DNA of 64,000 bases, from assembly GCA_002270295.1 (NCBI GenBank), contig NISF01000002.1, positions 496,001-560,000 of the forward strand, read 5' to 3'. The stretch is from Enterobacter sp. 10-1 (GTDB lineage: Bacteria; Pseudomonadota; Gammaproteobacteria; Enterobacterales; Enterobacteriaceae). The position numbers were made by a program, and so were the translations under genes. The notes below the pieces were generated by a model that was not told where the DNA came from, did not search any database, and saw only the letters and a program-made list of their open reading frames with translations. Shown piece by piece: positions 43,698 through 52,092 of the stretch. How positions within the stretch are numbered: position 1 is the first letter of the stretch; each line of letters begins with the position of its first letter.

Positions 43698-44843
43698 ATG
43701 AAAAACTTAAATACATTGAGCGTCCACGGCGGCACCTTTAATGATGCGCACGGCGCCGTCATGCCGCCCATTTATGCCACCTCCACCTTCGCACAACCGG
43801 CACCCGGGCAGCATACGGGCTATGAGTACTCGCGCAGCGGCAACCCTACCCGCCATGCGCTGGAAACGGCCATTGCCGAACTGGAGAGCGGCTCCCGCGG
43901 CTACGCCTTTGCTTCCGGGCTGGCGGCGATTTCCACGGTGCTTGAGCTGCTGGATAAAGACAGCCATCTGGTCGCCGTCGACGACGTGTACGGCGGAACC
44001 TGGCGGCTGATCGAAAACGTCCGTCGCCGCAGCGCCGGCCTGCAGGTAAGCTGGGTCAAACCCGACGACCTGGCGGCGATTGAGGCGGCCATCAGGCCGG
44101 ACACGCGAATGATTTGGGTTGAAACGCCGACCAACCCGCTGCTCAAGCTGGCGGACCTCGGCGCCATCGCGGCGATTGCCCGGCGGCACAATCTCATCAG
44201 CGTCACCGATAACACTTTCGCCTCACCGGTCATTCATCGTCCCCTCGAACTGGGGTTTGATATCGTCGTGCACTCGGCGACAAAATATCTGAACGGCCAT
44301 TCCGACGTGGTGGCGGGCCTCGCGGTGGTCGGCGACAACCCCGAGCTGGCGGACCGGCTCGGGTATCTGCAAAATGCGGTGGGCGGCGTGCTCGACCCCT
44401 TCAGCAGCTTTTTGACGCTGCGCGGTATTCGCACCCTCGCTCTGCGTATGGAGCGCCACAGCAGCAACGCGCTTGCGCTCGCCGAATGGCTGGAACAGCA
44501 GCCGCAGGTGGAAAAGGTGTGGTTCCCGTGGCTGGCGTCGCACCCGCATCATCAGCTGGCGCGTAAGCAGATGGCGCTGCCTGGCGGTATGATTTCGCTG
44601 GTGGTGAAAGGCGACGATCGCTATGCGGAGCAGGTTATCGGCAGGCTGCGCCTGTTTACGCTGGCGGAGAGTCTCGGCGGCGTGGAAAGCCTGGTCAGCC
44701 AGCCGTTTAGCATGACCCACGCTTCCATTCCTCTGGAGCAGAGGCTGGCAAACGGCATTACGCCCCAGCTCATTCGCCTCTCCGTCGGCATTGAGGACGC
44801 GCAGGATCTGATTGCCGACTGGCAGCAGGCGCTGCGGGACTAA
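43698..44843 (+). CDS. Cystathionine gamma-lyase / Cys-Met metabolism PLP enzyme
   Basis: 381 residues, fold-type I. PLP lysine in VVHSATKYLNGHSDVVAG (about 195), with family blocks YEYSRSGNPTRHALE and SLGGVESLVSQPFSMTHASI. It splits cystathionine to cysteine, 2-oxobutyrate and ammonia. Nine bases separate it from the CBS gene, so they are cotranscribed. It could also act as a cystathionine gamma-synthase by sequence; pairing with CBS favours the lyase. Confidence 0.88.
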   Translation: MKNLNTLSVHGGTFNDAHGAVMPPIYATSTFAQPAPGQHTGYEYSRSGNPTRHALETAIAELESGSRGYAFASGLAAISTVLELLDKDSHLVAVDDVYGGTWRLIENVRRRSAGLQVSWVKPDDLAAIEAAIRPDTRMIWVETPTNPLLKLADLGAIAAIARRHNLISVTDNTFASPVIHRPLELGFDIVVHSATKYLNGHSDVVAGLAVVGDNPELADRLGYLQNAVGGVLDPFSSFLTLRGIRTLALRMERHSSNALALAEWLEQQPQVEKVWFPWLASHPHHQLARKQMALPGGMISLVVKGDDRYAEQVIGRLRLFTLAESLGGVESLVSQPFSMTHASIPLEQRLANGITPQLIRLSVGIEDAQDLIADWQQALRD

Positions 44844-44849
44844 ACAACA

Positions 44850-44873
44850 AACCCGCCGGCCGGCGGGTTTTAC
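44850..44873 (+). terminator. Terminator of CBS-CGL
   Basis: AACCCGCCGG / CCGGCGGGTT (44850-44869) is a perfect dyad followed by TTAC. It lies seven bases after the CGL stop. Confidence 0.75.
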
Positions 44874-44903
44874 TTTTGGCGTATCGGCTGCGCGTAACCG
44901 CGC

Positions 44904-45299
44904 TCAGCCAAACAGCTTGCCTTTAAGCAGGTTCACGCCTTCAGACAGCAGATCCTGCCGCGCAGGAGCCTCGCCTTCAGGGGATAAACCGTCGACAATT
45001 TTCGGCAGATACTCGGAGATGAGCGACGAGGCGGTCTGCGGGTCGATCCCGAGCTTTGCCGCAAGATCCTGCAGCGCTGGCGATCCGAAAACCGAGGTGA
45101 CCTGGTCGCTGGAGACCGGGATATTGCCCTGCTGGCCGATCCAGGATTCAACTATCTCGCCCAGGCCGCCGCTGCGGAATTTTTCAAGGATCCCCTGAAC
45201 GCCCCCCTGCTGCTGGACCCAGGCCATGATTGCCTGCAGCTGCTCCGCTTTACCGGCCTGGCCGCCGAGCATGCCGCCAATTTGATCAAGTAGTCCCAT
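44904..45299 (-). CDS. DUF937 family protein (YidB-like)
   Basis: 131 residues starting MGLLDQIGGMLGGQAGKAEQ, with WVQQQGGVQGILEKFRSGGL and VFGSPALQDLAAKLGIDPQT, all typical of YidB/DUF937. Small, glycine- and glutamine-rich, probably cytosolic. Function unknown. Convergent with CGL. Confidence 0.85.
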   Translation of the reverse strand: MGLLDQIGGMLGGQAGKAEQLQAIMAWVQQQGGVQGILEKFRSGGLGEIVESWIGQQGNIPVSSDQVTSVFGSPALQDLAAKLGIDPQTASSLISEYLPKIVDGLSPEGEAPARQDLLSEGVNLLKGKLFG

Positions 45300-45347
45300 T
45301 ACCGACTCCGTAACAATAGATCGTGCATAAACGCCGCTTTTCCCGCC

Positions 45348-45797
45348 TTACTTATTCGGGATAATCAGCACCTGTCCCGGATAAATCTTGTCGGGATGCT
45401 TCAACATCGGCTTGTTGGCTTCAAAGATCCGCTGATAGTCATTCGCCGAGCCATACACGGTTTTAGAAATAGCACTCAGCGTATCGCCGGATTTCACGGT
45501 GTAGTAGCGACTCTCGGCGCCGCTCTGCGTCACGCTAACGTTGTCGCTGACCTGGGCAATGCCGGTGACGTTACCCACCGCCACCATAATTTTTTCTTTA
45601 TCCTCCTGCGAGCCGACGTCGCCGCTGACCGTCGCGGTGCCGTCTTCGGCCACGGTGATGCTGACCTTATCCGCGCCGGGAAGATTAAGCGCATCGATAT
45701 GCTTTTTCAGCTTATCGGCCTGGCTCTCTTTGTCCCCGCCCGAAACGGCATCCCAGATTTTCTCGCCCGCTTCTTTCACAAAACTCAATAAACTCAT
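45348..45797 (-). CDS. BON-LysM protein, Kbp/YgaU-like
   Basis: 149 residues. N-terminal BON domain (about 22-90; [20 protein letters not shown]) and C-terminal LysM domain (about 97-146; [20 protein letters not shown] ending VLIIPNK). Near-identical layout to E. coli Kbp (YgaU), a K+-binding cytosolic protein. It has no signal peptide, in line with that role. Sits upstream of the YidB-like gene on the same strand. Confidence 0.88.
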   Translation of the reverse strand: MSLLSFVKEAGEKIWDAVSGGDKESQADKLKKHIDALNLPGADKVSITVAEDGTATVSGDVGSQEDKEKIMVAVGNVTGIAQVSDNVSVTQSGAESRYYTVKSGDTLSAISKTVYGSANDYQRIFEANKPMLKHPDKIYPGQVLIIPNK

Positions 45798-45864
45798 ACC
45801 AATCTCCTTTTAGCAGAAGTGATCTATGAAGAACGTTCATCAGACCAGACCAGATAATAATAGT

Positions 45865-46755
45865 TCATAAATAGCGCCCGCCCTCGTTCAGCACGTGCTC
45901 GACAAACCGGGTCAGCTTCGGCAACGGACGAAGATCCTGACGCCAGAGCAGATGTACCGGGCGCGGTTCGGGGGTATAGGCCTCAAGTATGCGGACGAGT
46001 TTTCCGCTGGCAAGATCCTCCGCCAGCAGCACTTCCGGCTGCAGCAGCAGGCCGGCTCCGGCGATGGCCGCCATCCTCAGTCCGTAGCCGTCGTTGCAGC
46101 GGAGGATCGCATCGCGCCTCCAGCGCACCTCTTCCGTTATTCCCGGCAGCTTCCACTCGTTGCGCGCGGTCCACACCGTATGGGAGAGGCAGAGATGGCC
46201 GGCAAGATCGGCAGGCGTGAGCGGCGTGCCGTGCCGGTTGAGATAGGCGGGAGCGGCACAGATCACCATCCGGTAGGCACAGAGATATTTCGCCACCAGG
46301 TCTGTTTGGTGAATATCGCCAATGCGGACCGCCAGATCGAACCCTTCATCGACCAGATCGACCAGCCGGTTGGTCAGATCGAGCTCCACGCGCACGTCCG
46401 GCCACTGCTGGAGGAAAGTGGCGGTCAGCGGCGCCATGACGCAGGCGCCAAATGAGGTCGGCGCGCTGATGCGCAGCGTCCCCGCGGGCGCCAGCCGCAG
46501 TCGTTCAACCGAACTTTCGGCGATCGAGACCTGCTCCAGAACGCGTTTCGCCTCTTCATAGTAGACCCGCCCGGCGTCGGTCAGGCTCTGACGACGGGTA
46601 TTACGCTCAAGCAGGCGGGTCGCCAGCTGACGTTCGATGAGGGCGATATATTTGCCCACCATCACCGCCGACATCTCCAGGTGCGATGCCGCTTCGGTAA
46701 AACTGCCGTACTCCACCACGGCGATAAACGTTTCCATTCCGCGCAGCTTATCCAT
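45865..46755 (-). CDS. LysR-type regulator of the adjacent SDR gene
   Basis: 296 residues. Helix-turn-helix in the first 60 residues (METFIAVVEYGSFTEAASHL; RLLERNTRRQSLTDAGRVYY). The effector domain has GTLRISAPTSFGACVMAPLT and FDLAVRIGDIHQTDLVAKYL. It belongs to the broad YafC/DmlR-like group. Divergent from the SDR gene with 99 bases between, the classical arrangement for control of that gene. Effector unknown. Confidence 0.88.
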   Translation of the reverse strand: MDKLRGMETFIAVVEYGSFTEAASHLEMSAVMVGKYIALIERQLATRLLERNTRRQSLTDAGRVYYEEAKRVLEQVSIAESSVERLRLAPAGTLRISAPTSFGACVMAPLTATFLQQWPDVRVELDLTNRLVDLVDEGFDLAVRIGDIHQTDLVAKYLCAYRMVICAAPAYLNRHGTPLTPADLAGHLCLSHTVWTARNEWKLPGITEEVRWRRDAILRCNDGYGLRMAAIAGAGLLLQPEVLLAEDLASGKLVRILEAYTPEPRPVHLLWRQDLRPLPKLTRFVEHVLNEGGRYL

Positions 46756-46854
46756 ATTCCAAACCTCTGGTTAGTAATCATCTAACTTTTTGCCAGTTTA
46801 TCCGATATCCATTTCATTAAAGAATAGAGGCTCACAACTTATCAGGAGTCAGCC

Positions 46855-47457
46855 ATGAAAATCGTCGTTATCGGCGCCAGCGGTACCGTGGGCCGTGCGG
46901 TCACCGCAGAACTTAGTCGTCAGCATGAAGTCATTCGCGTCGGTCGTACTCAGGGCGACCATCAGGTTGATATCACCTCCCAGCACAGCGTGCATGCGCT
47001 GTTTGAGAAAACTGGTCAGGTTGATGCGATTGTCTCGGCGAGCGGAAACCTGTTCTTTGGCCCGCTGGCCACCATGACCGACGAGGATTTCAACCAGGGT
47101 CTGCAGGACAAGCTGCTGGGGCAAATTCGCCTGGCGCTAACCGGCCAGCGCTATTTGAACGACGGCGGCTCCATTACCCTGATTAGCGGAATTGTCGCGC
47201 ATGAGCCGATTGCCCAGGGCGTCAACGCCACAACGGTTAACGCCGGACTGGAGGGCTTCGTCCGCGCCGCCGCCTGCGAACTGCCGCGCGGGATCCGCAT
47301 CAATCTGATCAGCCCTACGGTGCTGACCGAATCAGCCGCCGCCTATGACGGGTTCTTCCCGGGCTTTGCCAGCGTCCCGGCCGCTGCGGTGGCCCAGGCG
47401 TATCGCCGCAGCGTGGAGGGGATCCAGAGCGGTCGGATATACACCGTCGGCTACTGA
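46855..47457 (+). CDS. Short-chain dehydrogenase/reductase
   Basis: 200-residue SDR, shorter than the usual 250. The Rossmann nucleotide motif is IVVIGASGTVGRAVTAEL (about 3-20), close to TGxxxGxG but with Ala and Ser. An NAG-like SASGN block is present, and the Ser is in TLISGIV, but the expected YxxxK reads NATTVNAGLEG, so the catalytic Tyr and Lys are not in the usual form. It may be a non-canonical SDR. Controlled by the divergent LysR gene by inference. Confidence 0.8.
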   Translation: MKIVVIGASGTVGRAVTAELSRQHEVIRVGRTQGDHQVDITSQHSVHALFEKTGQVDAIVSASGNLFFGPLATMTDEDFNQGLQDKLLGQIRLALTGQRYLNDGGSITLISGIVAHEPIAQGVNATTVNAGLEGFVRAAACELPRGIRINLISPTVLTESAAAYDGFFPGFASVPAAAVAQAYRRSVEGIQSGRIYTVGY

Positions 47458-47471
47458 TACTCCGCCCGATG

Positions 47472-47502
47472 ATAATAACCCGTGATGCTGGCGGGTTATT
47501 AT
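47472..47502 (+). terminator. Terminator of the SDR gene
   Basis: ATAATAACCCG (47472-47482) pairs with CGGGTTATTAT (47492-47502), 15 bases after the stop. The right arm itself is T-rich, followed by TTATATAT. Confidence 0.8.
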
Positions 47503-48194
47503 TTATATATGCAGAGGCCATCTCTTCCCCGTGAATCAGATAAAAGCCGACGCGACGTGTTTTAAATATTGATCCATCGCACACTATGAATAAATCAATT
47601 TTATTGTGAAGAACCTCGCATATTTTATTTATGCGCAGCAGCTGATCTCCACCGATTCCGCTCAGCAACGCGATGATTTACCTCAGATTAGATTTACCAT
47701 TTCTCTGATTTATGGTCATGGGTTGCCGAATTAAAGCGCCTTTTATATTCCCTACAATAAACAGGCCTTTGGTTTTATTTCAGACAATCAATCATTCCAC
47801 GCCGCATCTTCCTGCTCGAATAATTATCTCGCTTAAAATATCCGCCCAGATTGTTAAATATAAAACAAGCAAGGCCGCAGCATAAACTTCTAAAAAACAG
47901 CGGAAGATGGCCGTCCGGAAACGACAATCAGGCCACGGGTCCCGGGTAAAGCACTTTTTTTATATCGACGTTCGACATTTTTAATAATTTCCAAAATGAT
48001 ACGAGATTGTGAGAATAGTAAACGAAATGTTATGATGAGTAGATTAGCTGTACTCCTCATTGGAATATCAATCTAACGCTGATTTATACCCATGATGCCT
48101 CAGGCGCCATCGTTGTTGGCTGCGTTCGCTCAGCTAGCGGCCTGCTGTTGCCCGAATCATTCACGGTATAGACCCGCAGTGATGAGAGAGCACC
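47503..48194. other. AT-rich gap ahead of the NCS1 permease gene
   Basis: 692 bp. The left 580 bases are AT-rich and show no gene, IS end or tRNA. The ERIC-like element at 48085-48175 fills the right end and lies directly before the permease's ribosome site. A promoter could not be placed confidently. Confidence 0.55.
48085..48175. repeat. Shortened ERIC-like element
   Basis: Starts TATACCCATGATGCCTCAGG, then GTTGGCTGCGTTCGCTCA, and ends CACGGTATAGACCC. This follows the order of the inverted ERIC consensus (TATACCCGTCATACTTCAAG ... GTTGGCTTCCCTCGCTCA), but it is 91 bp long, so the centre is deleted. Twenty bases before the permease ATG. Confidence 0.5.
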
Positions 48195-49598
48195 ATGACT
48201 AAACATCAACCTGTCAACGTTGAAAATCTCGAAAGCAATACCATCAGACCTATCCCTCTGAATATGCGACACGGCAAACCGGGCGATCTGTTTACCATCT
48301 GGTTTGGCTCTAACATCATGCTGTTAACCGTTATCACCGGGGCGATGTCGGTAACCATTTTCCATCTTTCTTTTTTCTGGTCAGTCGTTGCGCTGTTTAT
48401 CGGCAGCCTGGTCGGCGGGCTGTTTATGGCCCTGCATTCCGCACAGGGTCCCAGGCTGGGGGTGCCGCAAATGGTGCAAACCAAGGGCCAGTTTGGTTCC
48501 TATGGTTCGGTGCTGGTGGTGTCCATCGTCGTATTAATGTATATCGGATTTACTGCCTCCAGTCTGGTATTAGGCGGGCAGTCCATGCACGCCATCTATA
48601 AGCCGATGAACTCCGATGTGGGGATTATTATCGTCGGCGCCCTGAGCCTGTTTGCCACAATTTTCGGCTATAAGATCATTCACTCCTACGCCAGAATTAT
48701 GTCGTGGATATCCGGTATTGTGCTGGCCGCAACCTTTCTGTGGATCGTCTTTATCCACGGGCTGCCGGTAGATTTTCTCGATCGCGGCGGCTTCAACAAA
48801 GTCGGCTTCCTCGGCGCGGTCTCTATTGCTGCACTGTGGCAGCTGGCCTACGCCCCCTATGTCTCTGACTACTCGCGCTATATGCCTTACAGCACCAACG
48901 ATAAAAGCGTCTTTTACGCCAGCTACTTTGGCTGCATCTTAGGCTCTTATCTGCCGATGGTTCTCGGGGTGCTGGTGGCGACCAGTATTGGTAGCGATGA
49001 TATTATTCAAGGCATTATTGACCTCACCGGCGGCTTCGGCGCGGTGGTCATCGTGGTGCTGGCGTTGGGGATTGCCGCCACTAACTCCATGATGCTGTAC
49101 TGCGGCGTGCTCTGTACGCTGACTCTGGGTCAGACCTTTATTGACGGCTGGTCGCCGATGGCTCGCGCCAGGATAATCACCGCCATCCTCACGATGCTCC
49201 TCGAAATAGCGCTGGCGATCTATGGACAGGAAAACTTCTTATTAATCTATACCAACTTTATTACCATCCTGCTATATGTTCTGGTGCCGTGGACGGCAAT
49301 TAACCTGGTGGATTATTACCTGGTCGCGCACGGTGAATATGATGTTGAGTCCTTCTTTAAGCGTGACGGCGGAATATATGGCTACTTTAATGCTACCGCC
49401 ATCTTCTGCTACCTGTTGGGGATATTAGTTGAGGTGCCGTTTATGTCGACGGCGATCTATACCGGCCCTGTTGCAACCGCATTTGGCGGGGCTGATTTAT
49501 CATGGATTATTGGCCTGCTGGTGGTTTCACCGGTCTATTACACCCTCTCTAAAGCGAAGGCGGTGAAGAATATCGCCCTGGTGAAAGAGAAAGTTTAG
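48195..49598 (+). CDS. NCS1-family nucleobase/cation symporter
   Basis: 467 residues, about 12 membrane helices. Cytosine/purine permease features: IRPIPLNMRHGKPGDLFTIW at the N-terminus, the helix 1 region FGSNIMLLTVITG, PRLGVPQMVQTKGQFGSYGS, and LAYAPYVSDYSRYMP. Broadly CodB/PurP-like; the substrate could be a purine, pyrimidine or related compound. It stands alone on the plus strand, convergent with the ArgE-DUF1028-RidA-monooxygenase operon, and could import that pathway's substrate. Confidence 0.85.
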   Translation: MTKHQPVNVENLESNTIRPIPLNMRHGKPGDLFTIWFGSNIMLLTVITGAMSVTIFHLSFFWSVVALFIGSLVGGLFMALHSAQGPRLGVPQMVQTKGQFGSYGSVLVVSIVVLMYIGFTASSLVLGGQSMHAIYKPMNSDVGIIIVGALSLFATIFGYKIIHSYARIMSWISGIVLAATFLWIVFIHGLPVDFLDRGGFNKVGFLGAVSIAALWQLAYAPYVSDYSRYMPYSTNDKSVFYASYFGCILGSYLPMVLGVLVATSIGSDDIIQGIIDLTGGFGAVVIVVLALGIAATNSMMLYCGVLCTLTLGQTFIDGWSPMARARIITAILTMLLEIALAIYGQENFLLIYTNFITILLYVLVPWTAINLVDYYLVAHGEYDVESFFKRDGGIYGYFNATAIFCYLLGILVEVPFMSTAIYTGPVATAFGGADLSWIIGLLVVSPVYYTLSKAKAVKNIALVKEKV

Positions 49599-49610
49599 CG
49601 CTTCGCTTTC

Positions 49611-49667
49611 TATACCCGAAATAACCCGAACATCAGGAAGGCGGCAGCTTGAGGTATAGCGGGTATA
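49611..49667. repeat. Miniature ERIC-like remnant
   Basis: 57 bp bounded by TATACCCGAA and AGCGGGTATA, with GCGGCAGCTTGAGGTATAGC near the right end, matching the terminal part of ERIC (GCAGCTTGAAGTATGACGGG). The central palindrome is missing. It lies between the NCS1 permease stop and its terminator. Confidence 0.5.
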
Positions 49668-49684
49668 TTCAGTACGTTTTACTG

Positions 49685-49713
49685 ACTCCGGATAAACCAT
49701 CCGGAGTTTTTTT
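49685..49713 (+). terminator. Terminator of the NCS1 permease gene
   Basis: ACTCCGGAT (49685-49693) pairs with ATCCGGAGT (49699-49707) over a 5-base loop, followed by a run of Ts. Confidence 0.9.
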
Positions 49714-49781
49714 ATCCATATACGGCTACAGAGCAAGGCTGAAACACAGAAGGAAGGAGGGACAGGCACAGGTCGGGGGGT

Positions 49782-49808
49782 AAAAAACGCGCCTTAATTC
49801 AGGCGCGT
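49782..49808 (-). terminator. Terminator of the monooxygenase-RidA-DUF1028-ArgE operon
   Basis: On the minus strand ACGCGCCT (49808-49801) pairs with AGGCGCGT (49794-49787) over a 6-base loop, followed by six Ts. It lies five bases after the argE-like stop. Confidence 0.9.
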
Positions 49809-49813
49809 AAACG

Positions 49814-50965
49814 TTAAGACAGAGCCATCCAGCGGCGCAAATTACCCAGCATCGTCAGGCACTTCTCCAGCTGATCCAGGGCGATAAACTCATCCGCTTT
49901 ATGTCCTTGCTCCATACTTCCAGGCCCGCAGATAAGCGTGGCTACGCCCGCTTCATCAAACAGACCGCCCTCGGTACCGAAGGCCACGGTGGAAAACGCC
50001 TCGCTTTGCGCCCACTGCGCCAGCCAGCCGGCAAATTCCGACTGCGGGTCGCTTAGCAGGCCCGGATAGCGGCTGAGCGGGCGAAAGGTAATATCCGCCT
50101 GCGCCGCAACCGCCCGCATCGAGGTCAGCAGTTCGCCGGCGGCATAGCCGCGCAGCTCGGCGAGCGTCGGCTCAAGCGAAACGTCCGGCAGATGGCGAAT
50201 TTCAAAATCAAACTGGCAGCTTTCCGGCACAATATTGAGCGCCGCCCCGCCGTTAATCACCCCAACCTGCAGCGTGCTGTAAGGCGGATCAAAGCGGGTA
50301 TCCTGGCTTTGCGCCAGCTTTTCGCCGAGCGAACCTAAACGGGTGATCAGCTTTGCCGCATACTCGATGGCGTTTACGCCGTGGGGGGCGTAGGCCGAAT
50401 GGCAGGCCTTGCCCTGCACCGTACAGCGCATGGCCAGCTTGCCTTTATGGCCGTAGACCGGACGCATCTCGGTGGGCTCGCCGATGATGCATAGCGCCGG
50501 CTTGTCCTTCGAGGCTTTAAGGTGGTCCACCAGGCTACGTACGCCAAGGCATCCGACCTCCTCATCGTAGGAAAAAGCCAGATGCAGCGGCATGCGTAAA
50601 GGTTGGGAGAGAAAGTCGGGAACGGCGGCCAGCACGCAGGCGATAAAGCCTTTCATATCGGTGCTGCCGCGGCCGTAGCACCGGTCGTCGCGCAGGGTGA
50701 GTTCAAAAGGGGGCACCGTCCAGCGCTGCCCGTCAACCGGGACCACATCGGTGTGCCCCGACAGCATCACGCCCCCCGGCCCCTGCGGGCCAAAGCGGGC
50801 GTAGAGGTTGGCTTTTTTGCCTTCCTCATCAAAGAAAAGCTGCGTGGTTATGCCATAACCGCGGAGATACTCATCGATATAGTTAATCAGCTGCAGATTC
50901 GATTCGCGGCTGGTGGTGTCGAATGCCAGCAGCGTTGCCAGGATCCGTTTCAGGTCGCTATTCAT
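49814..50965 (-). CDS. ArgE/DapE-family M20 deacylase
   Basis: 383 residues from the ATG at 50965, the same length as E. coli ArgE. M20 zinc peptidase features: first metal His and Asp in MLSGHTDVVPVDG, GRGSTDMKGFIACVLAAVPD with the metal-bridging Asp, the catalytic Glu pair in AFSYDEEVGCLG and IIGEPTEMRPVYGHKG. The sequence says acetylornithine deacetylase. The location in an operon with a monooxygenase, RidA and DUF1028, away from argCBH, argues for a paralogue acting on an acylated catabolite. Its start overlaps the DUF1028 stop by eight bases. Confidence 0.82.
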   Translation of the reverse strand: MNSDLKRILATLLAFDTTSRESNLQLINYIDEYLRGYGITTQLFFDEEGKKANLYARFGPQGPGGVMLSGHTDVVPVDGQRWTVPPFELTLRDDRCYGRGSTDMKGFIACVLAAVPDFLSQPLRMPLHLAFSYDEEVGCLGVRSLVDHLKASKDKPALCIIGEPTEMRPVYGHKGKLAMRCTVQGKACHSAYAPHGVNAIEYAAKLITRLGSLGEKLAQSQDTRFDPPYSTLQVGVINGGAALNIVPESCQFDFEIRHLPDVSLEPTLAELRGYAAGELLTSMRAVAAQADITFRPLSRYPGLLSDPQSEFAGWLAQWAQSEAFSTVAFGTEGGLFDEAGVATLICGPGSMEQGHKADEFIALDQLEKCLTMLGNLRRWMALS

Positions 50966-51632
50966 CACCGGGTACTCCGTAACTGGGGGCCTCCCGCGGG
51001 TCGAGCGCGCGCGTAATATAGGCCTGCATCTGCGGCTCGTACGCCAGCCACAATGCGCTAAGTTCGCCAATCGGATCCTGCTCATGCCAGTCAACGCGCA
51101 GGTCGACCAGCGGCCAGGAGTAATCATCCACCACTTTCACCGCCGCAGAGTGCACCGGCCCGGCCTCGCCGCCGCAGCCCAGCCCTGCCTGAAGGGCGGC
51201 CAGCAGGCGCGTCGCCATCTCCCCTTCGGCCTGCTGGAATTCGGCAACCATCGCCTCAACCACCGCGGGGCTGGCCAGCATATTGCCGCCGGCGATACAG
51301 TTCACCCCTTCGGCGACGTGATAGATGCCGAGGGTTTTATCGCCGCTAAACGAGGCCGTTTCCCCGCTGGCATTGATGGCGATAATTTGACGATAGCGGC
51401 TGAAATCATCCTCCGCCAGCGCCTTGCGTAGCGCCTTTTCCGGAGCCAGCCCCTGCTCCAGCTGCGCGAGCGTCAGCTGGCCGAGGGCAGGCAGGGTGAT
51501 ATTTTGGCTGGATACCGCGCCGACTCCCGCCTGCAGCCACGGACAGCGGGCGCCGACGGCAATGCTGGAGGAGCTTATGGCGATGCCAAACTGCCCGGTT
51601 TCCGGGCAGAATGCCGCGATAGAAAACGTCAT
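50958..51632 (-). CDS. DUF1028 (Ntn-hydrolase-like) protein
   Basis: 224 residues starting MTFSIAAFCPETGQFGIAIS, with SSSSIAVGARCPWLQAGVGA, EGVNCIAGGNMLASPAVVEA and VDDYSWPLVDLRVDWHEQDP. This is the DUF1028 pattern, a predicted N-terminal-nucleophile hydrolase relative of unknown activity. DUF1028 genes often accompany RidA and deacylases in amino-acid or opine-type catabolic clusters (from memory). Coupled to the argE-like gene. Confidence 0.85.
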   Translation of the reverse strand: MTFSIAAFCPETGQFGIAISSSSIAVGARCPWLQAGVGAVSSQNITLPALGQLTLAQLEQGLAPEKALRKALAEDDFSRYRQIIAINASGETASFSGDKTLGIYHVAEGVNCIAGGNMLASPAVVEAMVAEFQQAEGEMATRLLAALQAGLGCGGEAGPVHSAAVKVVDDYSWPLVDLRVDWHEQDPIGELSALWLAYEPQMQAYITRALDPREAPSYGVPGDE

Positions 51633-51641
51633 GGCTGCTCC

Positions 51642-52067
51642 TTATTTCACAAAGTCATCGGGGATCACGGCGATCACGTCAATTTCCATCAGCCACTGCG
51701 GCTGCGCCAGGGCGGAAATAACCAGCCCGGTGGAGATAGGAAATACGCCCTTCAGCCACCTGCCGACTTCCTGATAGACCGGCTCACGGTAGCGCGGGTC
51801 GATAATATAGGTGGTGGTTTTCACAATATGCGACAGGTCGCTTCCGGCCTCTTCCAGCAGCTGCTTGACGTTCTTCATCGCCTGTTCGGCCTGCGCCTGC
51901 GGGTCGCCCAGCCCCACCAGATTGCCTTCAAAGTCCGTGCCCACCTGGCCACGCACGTAGACGGTGTTACCGGCGCGCACGGCCTGGCACAAATCGTTGT
52001 CCAGGGTCTGATTAGGATAGGTCTCTTTGGTGTTAAACATGCGAATACGCGTATGTGTCGGCATCAT
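51642..52067 (-). CDS. RidA (YjgF/YER057c) family enamine/imine deaminase
   Basis: 141 residues, one RidA domain: VRAGNTVYVRGQVGTDFEGN, DPQAQAEQAMKNVKQLLEEA, and DLSHIVKTTTYIIDPRYREP, ending MEIDVIAVIPD. The conserved Arg of active RidA proteins, usually in a C-terminal CARxA, is not evident, so this belongs to an Rid subfamily rather than archetypal RidA. Nine bases from the DUF1028 gene. It may process a reactive imine made by the monooxygenase. Confidence 0.85.
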   Translation of the reverse strand: MMPTHTRIRMFNTKETYPNQTLDNDLCQAVRAGNTVYVRGQVGTDFEGNLVGLGDPQAQAEQAMKNVKQLLEEAGSDLSHIVKTTTYIIDPRYREPVYQEVGRWLKGVFPISTGLVISALAQPQWLMEIDVIAVIPDDFVK

Positions 52068-52092
52068 TTTTATCCTGATTAATAGCTACAGT

